A DNA stretch of 29,793 nucleotides from CAXDRM01 sp963991775 (GTDB lineage: Bacteria > Pseudomonadota > Alphaproteobacteria > Rickettsiales > JABIRX01): the NCBI GenBank assembly GCA_963991775.1, contig CAXDRM010000007.1, forward strand, positions 1 through 29,793, read 5' to 3'. This document shows positions 8,022-15,947 of the stretch, piece after piece (position 1 is the stretch's first letter; the number at the start of each line of letters is the position of its first letter). The notes below the pieces were generated by a model. The model did not search any database. It saw nothing but the letters and a program-made list of their open reading frames with translations, and was not told the origin of the DNA. A program made the translations under genes and the position numbers.

Positions 8022-9362
8022 TTGACATCAAGTAACTTGTTAAAAAATCAGCAACAACACATTAAAAAAACAGATTATCTTATTGCTCTTGTTTTAGCTT
8101 TAGTGATTGCTTGCGGCTCATTTATTATTTTACGTCAAAAGCCTGAAAATCAAATTAATGTTGTAACTAATATTGCGCTTGAAAAAAAACCGCGCGAATT
8201 AGCAGCAAAAGTTGCAGCTGTAGAAACAGCTAATGCTGAAAGCAAAATGTTACTACATGAAGTAAAACGCGGTGATAGCTTAGGTAGCATTTTAGGTAAG
8301 TTACGTACTGAAACCCCAGAAATTCATCAAATAGTTCAAGCAACTAATAAAGTTTTTAAAACTTCTAAATTAAAAGTTGGTGATAAAATCTATGTGCATT
8401 ATGACGAGCTAGCAGACAATCAAGAAAATAAAAAAATCCAAGTTAATAAATTAAAAATTTATTCTTCAGAAACTGAAAAATATGAAGTAGCACGTAATAA
8501 TTTAGGTGAGTTTCACGCTAGGCAAGAAGCAATTGAGCTTTACTCCAAGCTACAGGTAAAATCGGGTAAGATCACCTCTTCACTTTATCAAGATGCTATA
8601 GATGCAGGCATTCCTCCTGCTCTAATTATGGAGTTTATTCGCTTTTATAGTTTTGATCTTGATTTTCAAAGAGATATTCGTAAAGGTGATAAATTCCAAA
8701 TTTTTTATGAGACATTTTATAATAGTGAAGGCCAATTTATTAAAAATGGTGATATTATTTTTTGTAAATTTATCACTGGCGGCAAAGAATATGCTAATTA
8801 TAAATATACTACTACTAAAGGTAGCACCCTATATTTTGATCAATCTGGCAGCTCGGTAAAAAAGAGCCTACTTAGAACACCTATTAGTGGAGCACGAATC
8901 TCTTCAAGCTTTGGTTATCGTAAACATCCTATTTTAGGCTATAATAAATTACATACTGGTGTTGATTTTGCAGCACGTACTGGTACTCCTATTTTTGCAG
9001 CAGGTAATGGTACTGTAACTCGAATTGGTTGGAATGGTGGTTATGGACGCTATATTAAAATTAGACATAATTCACGCTATTCAACTGCCTATGCACATAT
9101 GTCACGTTTTGGTAAAGGTTTAAAAGTTGGCTCTAAAGTTAAGCAACGCCAAGTAATCGGTTATGTAGGTAGCACTGGTCGTTCTACTGGCCCTCATTTA
9201 CATTATGAAGTATTGGTTCGAGGTAAAGCAGTTAATCCTCGTTCAATTCGAGCTGAATCAAAAGTAGCTTTAAAAGGAAAAGAGTTAGATAAATTTCAAA
9301 TTCATCGTGCCCGCATCGATTTTATTCTAACTAATGCTTTTGCAGAAGCAAATATTGAGTAA
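8022..9362 (+). CDS. Membrane-anchored M23 peptidoglycan endopeptidase with LysM-like domain
   Basis: A zinc endopeptidase of the LytM/MepM type that cuts peptidoglycan cross-links in the periplasm. A single membrane helix (YLIALVLALVIACGSFIILR, 19-38) anchors it. A LysM/OapA-like segment (about 74-126, LLHEVKRGDSLGSILGKL ... LKVGDKIYVHY) and a spacer follow, then the M23 domain from about 280. Catalytic and zinc residues are H311 and D315 (HTGVDFAA), H359 (YAHM) and H392/H394 (GPHLHYE), so the enzyme should be active. The best start is a TTG at 8022; the next ATG would remove the membrane anchor. The stop TAA overlaps the ATG of the prepilin-like gene by one base, so the two are coupled. Confidence 0.88.
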   Translation: MTSSNLLKNQQQHIKKTDYLIALVLALVIACGSFIILRQKPENQINVVTNIALEKKPRELAAKVAAVETANAESKMLLHEVKRGDSLGSILGKLRTETPEIHQIVQATNKVFKTSKLKVGDKIYVHYDELADNQENKKIQVNKLKIYSSETEKYEVARNNLGEFHARQEAIELYSKLQVKSGKITSSLYQDAIDAGIPPALIMEFIRFYSFDLDFQRDIRKGDKFQIFYETFYNSEGQFIKNGDIIFCKFITGGKEYANYKYTTTKGSTLYFDQSGSSVKKSLLRTPISGARISSSFGYRKHPILGYNKLHTGVDFAARTGTPIFAAGNGTVTRIGWNGGYGRYIKIRHNSRYSTAYAHMSRFGKGLKVGSKVKQRQVIGYVGSTGRSTGPHLHYEVLVRGKAVNPRSIRAESKVALKGKELDKFQIHRARIDFILTNAFAEANIE

Positions 9363-10099
9363 TGAAGAAAGCCTTCTCAATCTTTGAATTATCTATCGTC
9401 ATTTTAATTATTGGTTTAATTTCCGCCGGAATTTTAACTGGTAATTCATTAGTAAAACAAGCTCGCTTTAAAAAGCTTATTGATGAATATCAGCAATTAA
9501 ATAATAGCTTTATCAATTTTCAGACCAAATATAATTATTTTCCTGGCGATTATAGTGAAGCATATAATCAGTGGGGATCTGATTGTGGAACTGATGGTGA
9601 TGTTAATAATAATGCGGCTAATTGTAATGGCGATGGCGATTATAAAATTGAATGGTCAGGTGAATCTTATCGTGCTTGGCAACATTTAGAATTAGGTGGT
9701 TTTATTAATGGTTCATATTCCGGCCTTGCAGCAACTAGCCCTAATAATTTTCAGCTTAATTCTATACAAGATGGGGTATTTGATCGGTTAGTTACTGGCG
9801 CAGGTAGTAGTACTAATGGTATTGCTGCAGATGGTGGTAGTAATCAGCCATTATTTTTAATGCGCAACACTAATGGTAATGCACTACTTACTACTAAAGA
9901 GCTTTATCTTTTTGATAAAAAATTTGATGATGGATTAGCTTATCAAGGCAAGATTCGCAATCGTTTTACAGATTATACTTTATGTGATGGTGCCAATGAA
10001 ACCGCTTCTCTTATTGATGTTGCTGCTGATCAATATGATCTTAGCAATGAGAATATTATTTGCGTCCCCATTTTTATCTTAGATAATTTACTAAATTAG
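9362..10099 (+). CDS. Prepilin-like secreted protein (type IV pilin/pseudopilin N-terminus)
   Basis: The N-terminus is a class III signal: MKKA, then FSIFELSIVILIIGLISAGI, with cleavage expected between A4 and F5 and the conserved glutamate at mature position 5. Alanine instead of glycine before the cleavage site is unusual but is shared with the paralog at 20608-21342. The soluble part has YNYFPGDYSEAYNQW, CNGDGDY, a WQHLELGGFINGSYSG block, KKFDDGLAYQGK and cysteine pairs, and the paralog has each of them in the same order. It belongs to the pilin-like proteins common in Rickettsiales-type genomes, where the assembly partner is unknown. It is translationally coupled to the M23 peptidase, which may open the wall for it. 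No pilus assembly ATPase is in the window. Confidence 0.82.
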   Translation: MKKAFSIFELSIVILIIGLISAGILTGNSLVKQARFKKLIDEYQQLNNSFINFQTKYNYFPGDYSEAYNQWGSDCGTDGDVNNNAANCNGDGDYKIEWSGESYRAWQHLELGGFINGSYSGLAATSPNNFQLNSIQDGVFDRLVTGAGSSTNGIAADGGSNQPLFLMRNTNGNALLTTKELYLFDKKFDDGLAYQGKIRNRFTDYTLCDGANETASLIDVAADQYDLSNENIICVPIFILDNLLN

Positions 10100-10115
10100 T
10101 TTTTTTAATCATAGC

Positions 10116-10293
10116 GTAACCTTAGACACTGTTAGCTAATTATTAAATTTCCATATTCTTTCCTATTTTTGCTTATTTTGTACAAAAATTTATTCGAATA
10201 TATCCAGATATTAGAAAAAATTTTTGTAAAAAAACGCTAAAAATATCAAAAAATCTAAAAACAGAATAATTAGCTAACAGTGTCTAGGGTTAC
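10116..10293. mobile_element. MITE-like palindromic element, 178 bp
   Basis: Terminal inverted repeats of 28 bp lie at 10116-10143 and 10266-10293 and differ at a single base. Each includes TAGACACTGTTAGCTAATTA on the left or its complement on the right. An inner inverted repeat TACAAAAATTT (10181-10191) and AAATTTTTGTA (10218-10228) brackets the centre, and the sequences between are also partly complementary, so the whole element can fold into one hairpin. It has no ORF. No clear target-site duplication is visible. It fills the gap between two convergent genes, ending 10 bases from the methyltransferase stop, and may serve both as terminator. Confidence 0.75.
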
Positions 10294-10302
10294 TAATTAG
10301 CA

Positions 10303-10902
10303 TTAAACTAATTTGCGAAAAATTCTTACCGTAGGCTTACCCCAAGAAAACTCAATATCACGCGTTTCAAATAACAGCTCATATTGTTCTTGAGGTAACA
10401 TTCTAGTTAGGCAAATAATTTTACAACCTTCTTTTAGCTCAGCAATTTTTGTTAAGATCTGGTCCCAAAAATCATCACTAAAACAAGTGGAATTAAAAAA
10501 TACAATATCTGCAGCGCTAAAATCTTGGGTGAGAACATCAGCATTAATAAAATTAAGTTGCTCTTCAATTGGAGCATGTTTAAGCAAAGCAGCTTTAGCC
10601 TGCTCAGCTGCCTGGTATAAATCGGGGACAATCTCAATTCCGGTAGCATTTAAACCAAAAACAAAATTAGCGAGCAAACATGTTTTACCCGTACCAGAAC
10701 CAATATCATAAAATTTTTGACCAGCTGTTACTGCACAATGCTCTAAAATTTTACTAAATTCTGGGATTTTAATCTCACCATAAGTTAGAGATTTTTCTTC
10801 AATATTATGCGCTTTACGATAATCATTAGAAAGAGTATAACCATTAATATCTTGATAGATTTCTTCTAAAATTTGTATTTTTTGCATATCTGTTTGAGAC
10901 AT
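10303..10902 (-). CDS. DOT1-like SAM-dependent methyltransferase
   Basis: The 199-residue class I methyltransferase has an alpha-helical start followed by LTYGEIKIPEF (39-49). Motif I is FYDIGSGTGK (64-73), motif II ATGIEIVPDL (87-95), and an acidic NADVL follows near 120. The NSTCF (137-141) sits where the catalytic N-P-P-Y-like loop lies. The YGEI box, the DIGSGTGK motif and the GIEI motif in this order match the DOT1 (histone H3K79) methyltransferase fold, members of which also occur in bacteria with unknown targets. It could act on a bacterial protein or on a host protein; the sequence does not tell. There is no signal peptide. It is divergent from ruvC with a 40-base gap. Confidence 0.7.
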   Translation of the reverse strand: MSQTDMQKIQILEEIYQDINGYTLSNDYRKAHNIEEKSLTYGEIKIPEFSKILEHCAVTAGQKFYDIGSGTGKTCLLANFVFGLNATGIEIVPDLYQAAEQAKAALLKHAPIEEQLNFINADVLTQDFSAADIVFFNSTCFSDDFWDQILTKIAELKEGCKIICLTRMLPQEQYELLFETRDIEFSWGKPTVRIFRKLV

Positions 10903-10942
10903 AATTTAATTTCTTGATTAACATAATAACTAGAAAAATTAA

Positions 10943-11431
10943 ATGGTGAAGATTCTTGGTATCGATCCAGCACTTAATAAAACTGGCTGGGGAGTAATTT
11001 CAACCAGTAATGATGGCACCATGTCCTATATTGCGTCGGGCATTATCAAGCTGCAAACCAACTATTCTTTACCCGAAAAAATAGCTTTAATTAGTTCTGC
11101 CATAAAAGAAGTACTGACTAATTTTAACCCAGATCAAATTGCTATCGAAGAAACTTTTGTTAATACCAACCCGCTTACCTCATTAAAATTAGGTCATGCA
11201 CGTGGTGCCATTATTGCTAGTTGCAGCAATTTTTCTGCACCTATTTATGAATATGGTGCTAATAAAATTAAAAAAACTGTTTGTGGTGTGGGTAAAGCAG
11301 AAAAGCAACAGGTAGCCATGATGGTTAAGGTTCTATTGCCCAAAGCTAACTTTAAATATGATGATGAGAGTGATGCACTAGCTGTTGCAATTTGTCATTT
11401 AAATCACCATAATAGAGCCTTATTAAACTAA
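10943..11431 (+). CDS. ruvC: Holliday junction endonuclease RuvC
   Basis: It resolves Holliday junctions with RuvAB in recombinational repair. The four acidic catalytic residues are in place: D8 (LGIDPAL), E69 (AIEETFV), and D141 and D144 (DDESDALAVA). The TGWGV and HARGAII motifs are typical, and 162 residues is the usual length. No ruvA or ruvB follows, unlike the arrangement in many bacteria. The leader is short and without a Shine-Dalgarno sequence. Confidence 0.95.
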   Translation: MVKILGIDPALNKTGWGVISTSNDGTMSYIASGIIKLQTNYSLPEKIALISSAIKEVLTNFNPDQIAIEETFVNTNPLTSLKLGHARGAIIASCSNFSAPIYEYGANKIKKTVCGVGKAEKQQVAMMVKVLLPKANFKYDDESDALAVAICHLNHHNRALLN

Positions 11432-11448
11432 TATCTCGCGGCGAATGA

Positions 11449-11505
11449 TTAGATTCTACAATAAATATTTTGCTGTAAAATCTAACAGAGCTTTTCGTCG
11501 AAAAG
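11449..11505 (+). promoter_or_regulatory. Two stem-loops in the metC leader
   Basis: TTAGATTCTACA (11449-11460) pairs with TGTAAAATCTAA (11474-11485) with one mismatch around a 13-base AT-rich loop. Six bases on, CTTTTCGTCGAAAAG (11491-11505) is a perfect palindrome with a one-base centre. They sit between ruvC and the lyase start (11522). Neither has a T-tract. An operator for a dimeric regulator or a leader structure is possible. Confidence 0.35.
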
Positions 11506-11521
11506 ATCACAATAATTTAAG

Positions 11522-12634
11522 ATGAGTGAAAAATTAAAAGCAGAATATTTAGGTTGTGTTAACACCCCAATTTATCAAGCTTCAACTGTAACCTTTGACA
11601 GTTTAGCCGAATTAAATAAAGCAAAAGAAGTATATGCTCGCGCTGGCACTGAAACAAATTTTGCTTTGGCCGAGCAAGTTGCTAAATTAGAAAATGCGGC
11701 AAAATGTATAATTACTCCTTCTGGTGTAGCAAGTATTAGTGCTAGCTTGCTTACCTTGTTACAACATGGTGATCATTTATTAGTTTGCGACTCTGCTTAT
11801 GGTCCTACTAAAATTTTATGTGATGGAGTGCTCAAGAAAAACGGCATCCAAACTAATTATTATCCTTCAGATATTGGTAAAGAAATTGCTACTCATCTCA
11901 AAGATAATACTAAAGTAATTTATCTTGAATCTCCGGCTTCACTTACCTATCAAATTCAAGAGCTAAATGAAATCATCAAAATTGCTAAAGAACGCAATAT
12001 CATTACGGTCATAGATAATACCTGGTCAGCAGGAACCTTACTTAAACCTCTTGATTTAGGCATTGATGTCTCGCTTCAATCCGGGTCAAAATATTTAGCA
12101 GGACATGCTGATATTATTATTGGTACTTTATGCTTTAAAGATGCTGAGCTCTATGAAAAAATTTATCCTGAATATTATCAATTAGGTTATCATGTTAGCC
12201 CACAAGATTGTTATTTAGCAGCAAGAGGCTTACGTACTTTACCGCTACGTTTAAAACAGCAAGCTGAAGCAGCTTTACATATCGCAAAATATCTCGAAAA
12301 ACATAGTAAAATTGCGCAGGTAATTTACCCAGGACTTAGCTCATTTAAGCAACATAAAAGATTCAAAAAATATTTTAGCGGCGCTAATGGTATGCTCTCT
12401 TTTATCTGCAAAGATAATCTACGTAAAAGCCAAATCAAAAAATTTGTTGATGCGCTGCAATATTTTAAAATTGGTTATTCTTGGGGTGGCTTTGAAAACC
12501 TGATTATGTATTATGAGCAGCCTGGCAAAGAAACTAAACAGCTTTATGGTGCTCCTTTACTGCGTTTGCATGTAGGCTTAGAGGATGTCAAAATTTTAGA
12601 AAATGATTTGGCACAAGCTTTAAAAATATTATGA
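11522..12634 (+). CDS. metC: Cystathionine beta-lyase-type PLP enzyme
   Basis: A Cys/Met-metabolism PLP enzyme that likely splits cystathionine to homocysteine, or a related C-S lyase. PLP binds at K190 in SLQSGSKYLAGHADIIIG, the form typical of MetC (QSGTKYxxGHSD), while VIDNTWSAG carries the aspartate for the pyridine nitrogen. YARAGTETNFALAEQVAKLE is the N-terminal family motif. Length is 370 residues, with a slightly short N-terminus. Later RGLRTLPLRLKQQ and SWGGFENLI are typical of MetC. No other methionine gene is near, so the sulfur source is unknown. Its last codon overlaps the xth start (ATGA). Confidence 0.9.
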   Translation: MSEKLKAEYLGCVNTPIYQASTVTFDSLAELNKAKEVYARAGTETNFALAEQVAKLENAAKCIITPSGVASISASLLTLLQHGDHLLVCDSAYGPTKILCDGVLKKNGIQTNYYPSDIGKEIATHLKDNTKVIYLESPASLTYQIQELNEIIKIAKERNIITVIDNTWSAGTLLKPLDLGIDVSLQSGSKYLAGHADIIIGTLCFKDAELYEKIYPEYYQLGYHVSPQDCYLAARGLRTLPLRLKQQAEAALHIAKYLEKHSKIAQVIYPGLSSFKQHKRFKKYFSGANGMLSFICKDNLRKSQIKKFVDALQYFKIGYSWGGFENLIMYYEQPGKETKQLYGAPLLRLHVGLEDVKILENDLAQALKIL

Positions 12635-13422
12635 TTAGCATTGCTTCTTGGAATATTAACTCGGTTAGATTACGCCTAGATTTACTTAAAAATATTCTTA
12701 AAAAACACCAGTTCGATATTATCTGCCTACAAGAAACCAAAACTCAAGATCAATTTTTTCCAGCAGCTGAACTTAAAAAATTAGGCTATAACCATCTTAG
12801 TTTTCGCGGTGAGAAATCTTATAATGGTGTGGCGATAATTTCTAAATTACCTTTTACAAATGAGTTCCATTGGGAGATGTGCGACAAAAATGATAAAAGA
12901 CATATAGCAGTTACTTTAGAAAATAATCTCACCATTCATAATTTTTATATACCTGCTGGTGGTGATGAGCCTGATATTAAAATTAATCCTAAATTTGCGC
13001 ATAAGTTAGATTTTGTTGATGAAATGACTAGCCGTTTTGCTGCTGAAAAAAATTTACAAAATACCGTAATTTTAGGAGATTTTAACATTGCCCCGCTTGA
13101 GCATGATGTCTGGTCTCATAAACAATTGCTTAATGTAGTATCACATACGCCTATTGAAGTTGAGAAATTAACTAAATTAAAGACTAGTAAAAATTGGTTA
13201 GATGCGCATCGCCATTTTGTTAATGAAAATGAAAAGCTTTATAGCTGGTGGAGCTATCGCGCCCGCGACTGGGCTGCTTCAAATCGCGGACGTAGATTAG
13301 ATCATATTTGGCTTACTCCAGATCTTAAAGCCAAGTTACAAGCAGCTAATATTTACAAAGATACTCGTGGCTTAGAACGCCCTTCTGATCACGCGGTTCT
13401 TTCTATCTCTCTAAAACCATGA
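12631..13422 (+). CDS. xth: Exonuclease III family AP endonuclease
   Basis: It cuts DNA 5' to abasic sites in base-excision repair. Family motifs are complete: IASWNINSVRLRL with the metal-binding asparagine, ICLQETKTQD with the metal glutamate, GDFNIAP, RRLDHIWL and the final SDHAVLSI with the catalytic Asp-His pair. At 263 residues it is of XthA length, not the longer mammalian APE1 type. It is coupled to metC by an ATGA overlap and converges on waaA with a five-base gap. Confidence 0.95.
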   Translation: MISIASWNINSVRLRLDLLKNILKKHQFDIICLQETKTQDQFFPAAELKKLGYNHLSFRGEKSYNGVAIISKLPFTNEFHWEMCDKNDKRHIAVTLENNLTIHNFYIPAGGDEPDIKINPKFAHKLDFVDEMTSRFAAEKNLQNTVILGDFNIAPLEHDVWSHKQLLNVVSHTPIEVEKLTKLKTSKNWLDAHRHFVNENEKLYSWWSYRARDWAASNRGRRLDHIWLTPDLKAKLQAANIYKDTRGLERPSDHAVLSISLKP

Positions 13423-13427
13423 TATAA

Positions 13428-14675
13428 CTATTTGATTCGAGATTTAATAATCTCTATGGCTTCAGCCATAATCTGCTGATCAGCCTTAGCTACTTTTTGA
13501 CAATTATCCTGATATTCTTTAAGTAATTTTTGCTCTTGGTTAAGCTTGATGATTAGCTCTTCTAACTCATTAATATCTCCTAAAAAGCTTGCCTGCTCTT
13601 CGAGTAATTCTTGATAAATAATTTTAAAATTTTTGATGTAATTACCACTTAAGGGCAAACAATTTGCTTTAAGAGCCTCTAAAGGATTATGCCCTCCTAT
13701 ATCTACTAATGATCCACCAATTAATGCATAATCTGCTAATTGATAAAATAAACCCAACTCACCTAAAGTATCTGCTAAATAAAGCTCTGGCACCCCAGCC
13801 AAATCTGTGTGCTTTGATCTACTTACTAGTTGAAAATCTTTACTAAATTCTGCTGCCAAATCTGCACCACGCACCGGGTGACGCGGCACAATAATTAAGC
13901 GTAGCTCAGGAATTTTCTGACGCAATCTAGCATAGCTTGTTGTGATAATTTCTTCTTCACCAGGATGAGTACTCGCAGCTAAAAATATTTTATATGGCGC
14001 ATAAAGCTTTTGCAATTTAGCCAGCTCAGTTTGCTCATAAGGTAAGGCAGGGGCAGCGCGTTTTAAATTACCAATATATTTAATATTTGTTGCTTTTAGT
14101 TGCTGTAATATAGCTAATTGATCTTGCTCTTGAGGTAAGATTAAAGCAAATTTCTTGAGTAAATTTTTAGCAAAGAATCTATAACAAAACCACTCAAAAC
14201 CTGTTTTAGGTGAAATGCGCGCATTAAGTAAAATTAATGGGATTTTTTGCTTGGCAGTCTCATTAATTAAATTGGGCCATAATTCTGATTCAACTAAAAT
14301 TGCCAAATCTGGTTTAAAATAATTAAGAAAATTTTGCACATAAGATTTCTTATCAATCGGTAAAAACTGATGAAAAGCTTTTTTATGAATTCTTTCTTTA
14401 ATTAATTTTGCTGAGGTAACTGTAGTGCTAGTCACTAGAATATTTAGCTGCTCACGCTCGCATAATTCATTGACTAATGGAATAATTGAAAGTGATTCAC
14501 CAACTGATACAGCATGTATCCAAATTAATTTACCAGCGGGACGCGCACATTTAAATTTACCCAGACGCTGATCAAAATTTTCTAAATCTTCTTTGCCAAT
14601 TTTTTTACGTTTTCTTAAATAAAGATTGATGAAAGGATTTAAACAAAAAAGTAAGAAATTATAAAATCTAATCAT
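13428..14675 (-). CDS. waaA: 3-deoxy-D-manno-octulosonic acid transferase
   Basis: A GT30 glycosyltransferase at the inner face of the inner membrane that adds KDO to lipid IVA. The N-terminal hydrophobic anchor is IRFYNFLLFCLNPFINLYL. IWIHAVSVGESLS carries the catalytic glutamate E60. LVESELWPNL, LAASTHPGEEEI, IVPRHPVRG and GGSLVDIGGHNPLEA are nucleotide-sugar and lipid contact motifs. At 415 residues it is the standard length. Its presence means the organism makes KDO-bearing LPS, unlike Anaplasmataceae. It overlaps the upstream acyltransferase gene by four bases and shares its transcription unit. Confidence 0.95.
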   Translation of the reverse strand: MIRFYNFLLFCLNPFINLYLRKRKKIGKEDLENFDQRLGKFKCARPAGKLIWIHAVSVGESLSIIPLVNELCEREQLNILVTSTTVTSAKLIKERIHKKAFHQFLPIDKKSYVQNFLNYFKPDLAILVESELWPNLINETAKQKIPLILLNARISPKTGFEWFCYRFFAKNLLKKFALILPQEQDQLAILQQLKATNIKYIGNLKRAAPALPYEQTELAKLQKLYAPYKIFLAASTHPGEEEIITTSYARLRQKIPELRLIIVPRHPVRGADLAAEFSKDFQLVSRSKHTDLAGVPELYLADTLGELGLFYQLADYALIGGSLVDIGGHNPLEALKANCLPLSGNYIKNFKIIYQELLEEQASFLGDINELEELIIKLNQEQKLLKEYQDNCQKVAKADQQIMAEAIEIIKSRIK

Positions 14676-15382
14676 CTTTTAGTATTTTCTTTACCAGTTA
14701 CTATTTTAGGATGACCGTAACCTTTATCCAATCTGAAAGTAATTTCATTAAGCTCTGTTTCTAATTTTTGTCTTAATTTTTCTATTTGCTCGGCACTAGC
14801 CTTTTTAGGAACCACTAAAGGCTCACCATATTCCATAGTGATATGATTAAATAATTTAGGCAGCATAAAATGATCCCAACTATTAAAAAATTTGGCTTTT
14901 TTAACACTGATCGAAATTGGTACAATTTTAGTATTAGCTAAGCGCGCAATATCTATTACCGAACCATTTACCTGCATATTAGGCCCACGTGGTCCGTCTG
15001 GTACTATGGCAATGTAAGTATTAGGCTCTTTTAAAGCGGTAATTACATTTCTGATTACCTTTGAACCACCTTTAGAGCTTGAACCTCTAATTAATTTAGA
15101 GCCTGACTTTGCTAAAAAATCACTAATTAACTGGCCATCACTATGCTGTGAAACAACAGAATAATAATTACCATTTTGCTCTAGATAGCTTGGCAATAAA
15201 ATGGTACGCCCATGCCAAAAAGCAAAGATTAGATTTTCTTGTGCTTTTAACTGATAAATTTTTGTAGCATTACGCCTGATAATACGCGAAGTAAGTACAA
15301 CTAGCTTGATGTAAAAAAGAAACAGCTGAGCCGCAATATTTTGTACAAAACGCTTACGTAAAAAATTTTTTAAACTCTTCAT
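14672..15382 (-). CDS. DUF374 lysophospholipid acyltransferase family protein
   Basis: A membrane-associated acyltransferase of the LpxL/DUF374 group, 236 residues. It has a hydrophobic N-terminal helix (about 16-32, AAQLFLFYIKLVVLTS), then FAFWHGR (54-59), the acyltransferase HSDG (80-83) in place of the usual HX4D, and PDGPRGP at 128-134, which is the hallmark of this group. Proteins of this type are often next to waaA in alphaproteobacteria and are thought to acylate lipid A or a precursor; the acceptor has not been shown for this one. It is the first gene of the pair with waaA (ATGA overlap) and is divergent from purE. Confidence 0.85.
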   Translation of the reverse strand: MKSLKNFLRKRFVQNIAAQLFLFYIKLVVLTSRIIRRNATKIYQLKAQENLIFAFWHGRTILLPSYLEQNGNYYSVVSQHSDGQLISDFLAKSGSKLIRGSSSKGGSKVIRNVITALKEPNTYIAIVPDGPRGPNMQVNGSVIDIARLANTKIVPISISVKKAKFFNSWDHFMLPKLFNHITMEYGEPLVVPKKASAEQIEKLRQKLETELNEITFRLDKGYGHPKIVTGKENTKR

Positions 15383-15410
15383 CCTAATAGCAGCTTAATA
15401 TGCTAATTTC

Positions 15411-15438
15411 TTGCAAAATTGGTAAAGATCCATATGAT
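15411..15438 (+). promoter_or_regulatory. Sigma70-type promoter for purE-purK
   Basis: TTGCAA (15411-15416) and TATGAT (15433-15438) are 16 bases apart; the purE ATG follows 17 bases later. A good match to a housekeeping promoter by eye. Confidence 0.5.
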
Positions 15439-15455
15439 AATTTCTTTTTGATAAG

Positions 15456-15947
15456 ATGACAAATAATAATAAAATTCTTGTTAGTGTGATCATGGGTAGT
15501 AATTCCGACTGGGATACTATGGCACATGCTAGCGAACTGCTCGAAAGTCTTAACATTCCTTGTGAAACTAAAATCATCTCTGCTCATCGTACACCTGAAC
15601 GTATGTTTGAATTTGCTAAAAATGCCAAAAAGAATGGCATCGAAGTAATCATTGCAGGTGCTGGTGGTGCTGCACATTTACCAGGTATGGTAGCCTCTTT
15701 AACTGAATTACCAGTACTTGGTGTACCAGTAAAAAGCAAAGCTTTAAAAGGTATGGATAGTTTACTTTCTATTGTACAAATGCCAGCCGGCGTACCAGTT
15801 GCAACCTTTGCAATTGGTAAAGCAGGTGCGCGTAATGCTGCTATTTTTGCTGCACATATTTTAGGTCTAAAATATCCTGAAATTGCCAAAGCGCTCACCG
15901 AATATCGTCAAACTCAAACCGCTAAAGTTGCTAAGCAGCCTAAATAA
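15456..15947 (+). CDS. purE: N5-carboxyaminoimidazole ribonucleotide mutase
   Basis: It converts N5-CAIR to CAIR in purine synthesis. Family motifs are GSNSDWDTM (14-22) for phosphate binding, SAHRTPE (42-48) with the catalytic H44, and GAGGAAHLPGMVAS. The 163-residue length is that of bacterial class I PurE. The stop TAA overlaps the purK ATG by one base, so the two are coupled. Together they are the two-step route from AIR to CAIR. Confidence 0.97.
   Translation: MTNNNKILVSVIMGSNSDWDTMAHASELLESLNIPCETKIISAHRTPERMFEFAKNAKKNGIEVIIAGAGGAAHLPGMVASLTELPVLGVPVKSKALKGMDSLLSIVQMPAGVPVATFAIGKAGARNAAIFAAHILGLKYPEIAKALTEYRQTQTAKVAKQPK

Noticed and set aside
10097..10110. T-run after the prepilin-like gene as a terminator
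   Set aside because: There is no stable stem directly before the T-run; the MITE-like palindrome downstream is the better candidate.
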